Source: Streptomyces sp. Edi4 (GTDB lineage Bacteria; Actinomycetota; Actinomycetes; Streptomycetales; Streptomycetaceae). From it: DNA of 64,000 nucleotides. The stretch lies in contig NZ_JBEJGY010000004.1 of assembly GCF_040253615.1 (NCBI RefSeq), positions 6,014,001-6,078,000 of the forward strand. Direction: 5' to 3'. The translations under genes and the position numbers were made by a program. Positions 58,486 through 64,000 of this stretch are shown one piece after another. Positions within the stretch are counted from its first letter, which is position 1; each line of letters starts with the position of its first letter. The notes below the pieces were generated by a model that was not told the origin of the DNA, ran no database searches, and was given only the letters and a program-made list of their open reading frames with translations.

Positions 58486-59982
58486 GTGAGCACGACGACC
58501 ACCGCGACCACGGCCGCCGGGCCCGACCGGCCGGCCCAGGCCACCGGGGGAGGACTCGGCTTCTGCCGCGTGACGATCGTCGCGCCGGACGGCCGCGTCG
58601 ACGTGGCCCTGCCCGACGACATCCCGGTCGCCGACATCTACCCCGAGATCCTGCGGCTGGCCCGCCAGAGCCCCGCAGAGGGCGCCCCCGTGGGCTACTT
58701 CCTGGTGCGCCGCGACGGCACCGTCCTCGACAGCGCCCGCTCCTTCGCCGCCCAGTCGATCCTCGACGGCGAACTGCTCACCCTGCGCCCGTTCTCCGCG
58801 TCCCTGCCCCCCGCCGTCTTCGACGACGTGGCCGAGGCCGTCGCCCACGCCGTCACCCAGGACCGCACGCTGTGGAGCGGCGAGCTGACCCGCGCCGCCG
58901 GCCTCATCGGCGGCGGCGTCCTGCCCGCGCTGCTCGCGTTCGCCGCCTGGACCGGCGAGCCCCGGCACGACATGCACGGCCTGGCCGGCATCCTCGCGGC
59001 CGTCGCCGGCGTGCTCTGGCTCACCCTCGCCGTCGTACGGTCCCGGATCTACGACGACCAGCTCTCCGCCGTCGCCCTCGGCCTGGGCGCGCTGCCCAAC
59101 ATCGCGGTGGCCGGCTCGGGGCTCCTGCCGCTCGACGGCCATCACGGCATCGGCCGGCTCCAGACGCTGCTCGCCTGCGTCGCCGTCCTCATCGCCTCCC
59201 TCGTGCTCACTCTGCTCTCGCCCCGCGGCGACGGGCCCTTCGTGGCGTTCGTGCTGGCCTCCGCCGTGGGCGCGCTCGTCGTGTTCGCCGCGATCCTCAC
59301 CGGCATGACACCCACCGAGACCGCGGCGGTGTGCGCCCCGCTCGCCGTCGGCGCCCTCGCCTTCCTGCCGGGCCTCTCCGTGCGCTTCGCCCGGCTGCCC
59401 GTCGGCTTCGACGCGCCCCACGCCTCACGCCGCGACCCCGAGGAGAGCGCCCCGCGAGCCGTGGACGCCGAGCGCGTCGCGGCCCAGGCCAGGCGCGGCC
59501 ACGAACTCCTCGTCGGCCTGGTCGGCGGCTGCGCCGTCCTCGCCGTCACCAGCGCCGCCGTCCTCGGCTTCGCCGACAACACCTGGGGCCGGCTGCTGGC
59601 GCTGGCCACCGGCGTCGCCCTGCTGATGCGCGCCCACCTCTTCCGCTACACCGCGCAGGTCGCCGCCACCCTGGCCGCCGGACTCGGCGCGCTGGTCCTG
59701 CTCGGCCTCGGCGTGTGCGTCAATGGCCCGCACGATCTGATGCGGGACGCGCTCAAGGGGCAGAGCGCCGGCCTCGACCTGCACACTTTGTGGCTGGTCG
59801 CCGCGATCGCCGCCGCCGCCGCGCTGGTCACCGCGATCGCGCTGATCGTGCCGGACCGGGGCGTCTCCCCCTTCTGGGGCCGCTTCCTGGAGATCGCCGA
59901 GGGGGCGGTCCTGCTGACCCTGCTGCCGCTGACGCTGGCCGTCTTCGACGTCTACGCCCGGGCCCGCGCCCTCACCGGCTGA
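58486..59982 (+). CDS. eccD: Type VII secretion integral membrane protein EccD
   Basis: A 498-residue channel subunit. The N-terminal ubiquitin-like domain (about 25-105) reads FCRVTIVAPDGRVDVALPDD and YFLVRRDGTVLD, and eleven membrane helices fill about 130-495. The GTG start follows a CAGGGGGAG. It is divergent from eccC and followed after 192 bases by rpsO. Confidence 0.9.
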   Translation: MSTTTTATTAAGPDRPAQATGGGLGFCRVTIVAPDGRVDVALPDDIPVADIYPEILRLARQSPAEGAPVGYFLVRRDGTVLDSARSFAAQSILDGELLTLRPFSASLPPAVFDDVAEAVAHAVTQDRTLWSGELTRAAGLIGGGVLPALLAFAAWTGEPRHDMHGLAGILAAVAGVLWLTLAVVRSRIYDDQLSAVALGLGALPNIAVAGSGLLPLDGHHGIGRLQTLLACVAVLIASLVLTLLSPRGDGPFVAFVLASAVGALVVFAAILTGMTPTETAAVCAPLAVGALAFLPGLSVRFARLPVGFDAPHASRRDPEESAPRAVDAERVAAQARRGHELLVGLVGGCAVLAVTSAAVLGFADNTWGRLLALATGVALLMRAHLFRYTAQVAATLAAGLGALVLLGLGVCVNGPHDLMRDALKGQSAGLDLHTLWLVAAIAAAAALVTAIALIVPDRGVSPFWGRFLEIAEGAVLLTLLPLTLAVFDVYARARALTG

Positions 59983-60115
59983 CCCGCCGCCCGTCCACCG
60001 CCGGTCGGCGGCCACCCGGGGTGCTGGTACGCTGTGTGACGGCCGTTTGTGTACGCGTTTCCGGAGCATCTGGAAGCTGCGCTCATCGGACCCTCGCTCG
60101 CGAGTCACGGAAGCT

Positions 60116-60137
60116 CCCCAGAGATCAAGACCTGGGG
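60116..60137 (+). promoter_or_regulatory. Leader hairpin upstream of rpsO
   Basis: CCCCAG at 60116-60121 pairs with CTGGGG at 60132-60137 around a ten-base loop, 38 bases before the rpsO start. S15 often represses its own mRNA by binding leader structures in other bacteria; this may be such a site, but there is no direct support. Confidence 0.35.
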
Positions 60138-60174
60138 CACTCGTGGGCGCATCGAACCATACTGAGGAGTAAGC

Positions 60175-60465
60175 GTGCCGCTCGACGCCGCTACGAAGAA
60201 GCAGATCATGTCCGAGTTCGGCCAGAAGGAGGGCGACACCGGCTCCCCCGAGGTCCAGGTCGCCATGCTCTCGCGCCGTATCTCCGACCTGACGGAGCAC
60301 CTCAAGACGCACAAGCACGACCACCACTCCCGTCGTGGCCTGCTGATCCTCGTCGGCCAGCGCCGCCGCCTTCTGCAGTACCTGGCCAAGAAGGACATCC
60401 AGCGCTTCCGTGCGCTGGTCGACCGCCTGGGCATCCGCCGCGGTGCGGCCGGCGGCGCCAAGTAA
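60175..60465 (+). CDS. rpsO: 30S ribosomal protein S15
   Basis: A 96-residue primary-binding protein of the small subunit. The family pattern TGSPEVQVAMLSRRISDLTEHLK and HSRRGLLILVGQRRRLLQYL is complete. The C-terminus carries a short Gly/Ala extension (AAGGAK). The GTG at 60175 follows GAGGAGT at ideal spacing. pnp follows on the same strand. Confidence 0.96.
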   Translation: MPLDAATKKQIMSEFGQKEGDTGSPEVQVAMLSRRISDLTEHLKTHKHDHHSRRGLLILVGQRRRLLQYLAKKDIQRFRALVDRLGIRRGAAGGAK

Positions 60466-60476
60466 GCATGCTGTCG

Positions 60477-60512
60477 AGGGAGCGGTTCCCACCTATCAGG
60501 GGGCCGCTCCCT
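60477..60512 (+). terminator. rpsO-pnp intergenic hairpin
   Basis: AGGGAGCGG at 60477-60485 pairs perfectly with CCGCTCCCT at 60504-60512 around an 18-base loop, followed by TTTGCTGT. In S. coelicolor the equivalent intergenic hairpin is known to be cut by RNase III and to separate rpsO and pnp messages; the same role is likely here. Confidence 0.7.
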
Positions 60513-60787
60513 TTGCTGTACATGCGCGACGTACCGAACGCTCAGTAGTCTGGTACGGACAACAGAACACGCAGCACCGAAGACGCGACACCCCGACGCG
60601 CGCGAAGGAGCCTCCTCCGCCGCCGGTCCTCGGTAGTGGCCCCCGGACCGCAAGGCACCCCGGGCGCTTCGATCGAAGACCGGCCCGCCCCCAGGAGCGC
60701 TTCTCCGCCGTCATCCACCGTCCCCGAGCCACACGGGCAAGGGGACGAAAAGACGACAATGCAGCCAAGCAAATGGAGAAGACACTA

Positions 60788-63007
60788 GTGGAGAACGAGA
60801 CCCACTACGCCGAGGCCGTCATCGACAACGGCACTTTCGGCACCCGCACCATCCGCTTCGAGACGGGCCGCCTGGCCAAGCAGGCCGCCGGCTCCGCCGT
60901 CGCGTACCTGGACGACGACACGATGGTCCTCTCGGCCACCACCGCGTCCAAGAAGCCCAAGGACCAGCTCGACTTCTTCCCCCTGACGGTGGACGTCGAG
61001 GAGCGCCAGTACGCGGCCGGCAAGATCCCCGGCTCGTTCTTCCGCCGCGAGGGCCGGCCCTCCGAGGACGCGATCCTCACCTGCCGCCTGATCGACCGCC
61101 CGCTGCGCCCGTCCTTCAAGAAGGGCCTGCGCAACGAGATCCAGGTCGTCGCCACGATCATGGCGCTCAACCCCGACCACCTGTACGACGTCGTCGCGAT
61201 CAACGCCGCGTCCGCGTCCACCCAGCTGGCCGGCCTGCCCTTCTCCGGCCCGATCGGCGGCGTCCGCGTCGCGCTGATCAACGGCCAGTGGGTCGCCTTC
61301 CCGACGCACACCGAGCTCGAGGACGCCGTCTTCGACATGGTCGTCGCCGGTCGCGCCCTCGAGGACGGCGACGTCGCGATCATGATGGTCGAGGCCGAGG
61401 CCACCGAGAAGACGATCCAGCTCGTCAAGGGCGGCGCCGAGGCGCCGACCGAGGAGGTCGTCGCCGCCGGTCTGGACGCCGCGAAGCCCTTCATCAAGGT
61501 CCTCTGCAAGGCCCAGGCCGACCTCGCCGCCAAGGCCGCGAAGCCGACCGGCGAGTTCCCGGTCTTCCTCGACTACCAGGACGACGTCCTGGAGGCGCTG
61601 ACCGCCGCGGTCAAGGGCGAGCTCGCCCAGGCGCTGACCATCGCGGGCAAGCAGGACCGCGAGGCCGAGCTGGACCGCGTCAAGGAGATCGCTGCCGACA
61701 AGCTGCTCCCGCAGTTCGAAGGCCGCGAGAAGGAGATCTCCGCCGCGTACCGCGCGCTGACCAAGAAGCTGGTCCGCGAGCGCGTCATCAAGGACAAGGT
61801 CCGCATCGACGGCCGCGGCATCACGGACATCCGTACGCTGGCCGCCGAGGTCGAGGCCATCCCGCGCGTGCACGGCTCGGCGCTCTTCGAGCGTGGCGAG
61901 ACCCAGATCCTGGGCGTCACCACCCTCAACATGCTCCGTATGGAGCAGCAGCTGGACACCCTCTCCCCGGTGACCCGCAAGCGCTACATGCACAACTACA
62001 ACTTCCCGCCGTACTCCGTCGGTGAGACCGGCCGCGTGGGCTCGCCCAAGCGCCGCGAGATCGGCCACGGCGCGCTCGCCGAGCGCGCCCTCGTGCCGGT
62101 GCTTCCGACGCGCGAGGAGTTCCCCTACGCGATCCGTCAGGTCTCCGAGGCCCTCGGCTCCAACGGCTCGACGTCCATGGGCTCGGTCTGCGCCTCCACC
62201 ATGTCGCTCCTGAACGCCGGTGTGCCCCTCAAGGCCCCCGTCGCCGGTATCGCCATGGGCCTCATCTCCCAGGAGATCGACGGCAAGACGCACTACGTCG
62301 CCCTCACCGACATCCTCGGTGCCGAGGACGCGTTCGGCGACATGGACTTCAAGGTCGCCGGTACGAAGGAGTTCGTCACCGCGCTCCAGCTCGACACCAA
62401 GCTCGACGGCATCCCGGCCTCCGTCCTGGCCGCCGCCCTCAAGCAGGCCCGTGACGCCCGCCTCCACATCCTCGACGTGATGATGGAAGCGATCGACACG
62501 CCGGACGAGATGTCCCCCAACGCCCCGCGGATCATCACCGTCAAGATCCCCGTGGACAAGATCGGTGAGGTCATCGGCCCCAAGGGCAAGATGATCAACC
62601 AGATCCAGGAGGACACCGGCGCCGAGATCACGATCGAGGACGACGGCACCATCTACATCGGTGCCCAGATCGGCTCGCAGGCCGAGGCCGCCCGCGCCAC
62701 GATCAACTCGATCGCCAACCCGACGATGCCGGAGGTCGGCGAGCGCTACCTGGGTACGGTCGTCAAGACCACCACCTTCGGCGCGTTCGTGTCCCTGATG
62801 CCCGGCAAGGACGGTCTGCTGCACATCTCGCAGATCCGCAAGCTCGCCGGCGGCAAGCGCGTCGAGAACGTCGAGGACGTGCTCGGCGTGGGCGCCAAGG
62901 TCCAGGTCGAGATCGCCGAGATCGACTCCCGCGGCAAGCTCTCCCTGGTCCCCGTGATCGAGGGCGAGACGGCCGACGAGGCCGAGAAGGACGATGCGGC
63001 CAAGTGA
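60788..63007 (+). CDS. pnp: Polyribonucleotide nucleotidyltransferase
   Basis: A 739-residue enzyme that degrades RNA by phosphorolysis and can add 3' tails. Two RNase PH domains are visible (FFRREGRPSEDAILTCRLID in the first; LFERGETQILGVTT and SNGSTSMGSVC in the second), then a KH domain (IGEVIGPKGKMINQIQEDTG) and an S1 domain (GERYLGTVVKTTTFGAFV). The GTG at 60788 has GGAGAAG upstream; an in-frame ATG at 60773 is possible. The 322-base spacer holds the RNase III-type hairpin and probably a promoter. The stop overlaps the next gene by GTGA. Confidence 0.95.
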   Translation: MENETHYAEAVIDNGTFGTRTIRFETGRLAKQAAGSAVAYLDDDTMVLSATTASKKPKDQLDFFPLTVDVEERQYAAGKIPGSFFRREGRPSEDAILTCRLIDRPLRPSFKKGLRNEIQVVATIMALNPDHLYDVVAINAASASTQLAGLPFSGPIGGVRVALINGQWVAFPTHTELEDAVFDMVVAGRALEDGDVAIMMVEAEATEKTIQLVKGGAEAPTEEVVAAGLDAAKPFIKVLCKAQADLAAKAAKPTGEFPVFLDYQDDVLEALTAAVKGELAQALTIAGKQDREAELDRVKEIAADKLLPQFEGREKEISAAYRALTKKLVRERVIKDKVRIDGRGITDIRTLAAEVEAIPRVHGSALFERGETQILGVTTLNMLRMEQQLDTLSPVTRKRYMHNYNFPPYSVGETGRVGSPKRREIGHGALAERALVPVLPTREEFPYAIRQVSEALGSNGSTSMGSVCASTMSLLNAGVPLKAPVAGIAMGLISQEIDGKTHYVALTDILGAEDAFGDMDFKVAGTKEFVTALQLDTKLDGIPASVLAAALKQARDARLHILDVMMEAIDTPDEMSPNAPRIITVKIPVDKIGEVIGPKGKMINQIQEDTGAEITIEDDGTIYIGAQIGSQAEAARATINSIANPTMPEVGERYLGTVVKTTTFGAFVSLMPGKDGLLHISQIRKLAGGKRVENVEDVLGVGAKVQVEIAEIDSRGKLSLVPVIEGETADEAEKDDAAK

Positions 63008-64000
63008 CGTCCCGTAGTTCCCGAGCGGCGGCCCGCACCTCTTCGGAGGGGCGGGCCGTCGCCCGTACCCAAACGCTCCTGAAGGGTCAGAACGGCATCG
63101 GCACCGTCCGCCGCACGACCCTCCCCGGCGGCCTGCGGGTCGTCACCGAAACCCTTCCCTCCGTACGGTCGGCGACCTTCGGCATCTGGGTCCAGGTGGG
63201 TTCGCGCGACGAGACACCGACGCTGAACGGCGCCACGCACTACCTGGAGCACCTGCTCTTCAAGGGCACCCGCAAGCGCAGCGCCCTCGACATCTCCTCC
63301 GCCCTGGACGCGGTCGGCGGCGAGATGAACGCCTTCACGGCGAAGGAGTACACCTGCTACTACGCGCGGGTGCTCGACACCGATCTGCCGCTGGCGATCG
63401 ACGTGGTGTGCGACATGCTCACCGACTCGCTGATCCTCGCCGAGGACATCGACGCCGAACGCGGCGTGATCCTCGAAGAGATCGCGATGACCGAGGACGA
63501 CCCGGGCGACTGCGTGCACGACCTGTTCGCGCACACCATGCTCGGCGACACCCCCCTCGGCCGCCCGGTCCTCGGCACCGTGGACACGATCAACGCGCTC
63601 ACCCAGGCGCAGATCTCGCGCTTCTACAAGAAGCACTACGACCCGCGCCACCTGGTCGTGGCGGCCGCCGGAAACGTCGACCACGCCACCGTCGTACGCC
63701 AGGTACGCAAGGCCTTCGAGAAGACCGGGGCGCTGTCCCGTACCGACGCGGTGCCCCTGGCTCCGCGCAGCGGCTCGCGCACCCTGAAGGCCACGGGCCG
63801 CGTGGAGCTCCTGAACCGCCGCACCGAACAGGCCCATGTGGTCCTCGGCATGCCGGGCCTTGCCCGCACCGACGAGCGCCGCTGGGCGCTCGGCGTCCTG
63901 AACACCGCGCTGGGCGGCGGCATGTCGTCCCGCCTGTTCCAGGAGGTCCGCGAGAAGCGCGGCCTCGCCTACAGCGTGTACTCCTACACCTCGGGCTTCG
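63004..64000 (+). CDS. M16 zinc metalloprotease (5' part, runs off the window)
   Basis: The first 332 residues of a pitrilysin-family processing peptidase are present. The inverted zinc motif HYLEH is at residues 79-83 (His79, Glu82, His83), and EIAMTEDDPGDCVHDLF holds the third ligand Glu region further on. The GTG at 63004 overlaps the pnp stop as GTGA. The first 25 residues are Arg/Ser/Ala-rich and their DNA contains a perfect 8-bp hairpin at 63029-63058. The end of the gene is beyond the window. The family degrades peptides, often outside the cytoplasm; the substrate is unknown. Confidence 0.9.
   Translation, partial: MTSRSSRAAARTSSEGRAVARTQTLLKGQNGIGTVRRTTLPGGLRVVTETLPSVRSATFGIWVQVGSRDETPTLNGATHYLEHLLFKGTRKRSALDISSALDAVGGEMNAFTAKEYTCYYARVLDTDLPLAIDVVCDMLTDSLILAEDIDAERGVILEEIAMTEDDPGDCVHDLFAHTMLGDTPLGRPVLGTVDTINALTQAQISRFYKKHYDPRHLVVAAAGNVDHATVVRQVRKAFEKTGALSRTDAVPLAPRSGSRTLKATGRVELLNRRTEQAHVVLGMPGLARTDERRWALGVLNTALGGGMSSRLFQEVREKRGLAYSVYSYTSGF
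63029..63058 (+). terminator. Hairpin at the pnp/M16 junction, inside coding sequence
   Basis: CGGCCCGC at 63029-63036 pairs perfectly with GCGGGCCG at 63051-63058 around a 14-base loop, with some outer pairing. It lies 22 bases after the pnp stop, where a terminator would be expected, but within the first 20 codons of the overlapping protease gene. It may limit read-through or translation. Confidence 0.45.

Overview
The window is chromosomal core sequence from a Streptomyces-like actinomycete. The evidence is very high G+C with strong third-position G/C bias, many GTG starts, frequent ATGA or GTGA gene overlaps, and the typical gene order dxr-M50 protease-ispG, proS, rimP-nusA-ylxR-infB-ylxP-rbfA-truB-ribF and rpsO-pnp-M16 protease, followed along the chromosome by an ESX/type VII secretion locus. 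No rRNA, tRNA, CRISPR array, insertion sequence or prophage was recognised.

Layout. 0-10.6 kb: the tail of a probable GH18 chitinase, a PAP2 phosphatase, GABA aminotransferase (gabT), a membrane VirD4/TraD-like ATPase, a PucR-type regulator, an aldehyde dehydrogenase and a long acyl-CoA dehydrogenase. gabT, the PucR regulator and the dehydrogenase form a likely GABA/amine catabolic neighbourhood. 10.7-14.6 kb: dxr, an RseP-like site-2 protease and ispG, with two non-mevalonate isoprenoid enzymes flanking the protease. 14.6-15.8 kb: a 1.17 kb gene-free block full of tandem repeats. 15.8-19.0 kb: two GNAT acetyltransferases and proS. 19.1-22.4 kb (minus strand): a divergent cold-shock protein, a double SnoaL-like protein, an apparent pseudokinase, a ferritin-like protein and a lipoprotein. 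22.6-34.8 kb: the transcription/translation operon from rimP to ribF. Between truB and ribF it carries a 1285-residue trypsin-like peptidase/STAND-type NTPase with an internal 48-bp repeat array.

35.0-37.5 kb is a small overlapping cassette: an SseB-like protein, a WXG100-like helical protein, a putative type VII secreted protein with a glycine-rich hydrophobic C-terminus, and an overlapping three-helix membrane protein. It reads as a candidate toxin/immunity set. 37.5-43.2 kb: a complete minus-strand oligopeptide ABC importer. 43.5-60.0 kb: the type VII secretion locus with an EspI-like MinD/ParA ATPase, an unknown protein, EccE, EccB, mycosin, two WXG100 Esx proteins, a DUF397 protein, a one-piece EccC and EccD. 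60.2-64 kb: rpsO, pnp and the start of an M16 zinc protease.

How the genes work together. The T7SS genes supply a membrane channel (EccB, C, D, E), a protease (mycosin), Esx substrates and a cytosolic ATPase. The 35-37.5 kb cassette lies close enough to be effector cargo of that machine. The strongest candidates for something undescribed are the truB-ribF peptidase-NTPase, the T7SS effector/membrane-protein pair, the repeat block at 14.6-15.8 kb, and a chain of three start-stop-overlapping mini-ORFs just upstream of infB. All functional statements rest on sequence reading alone; no database search was run.
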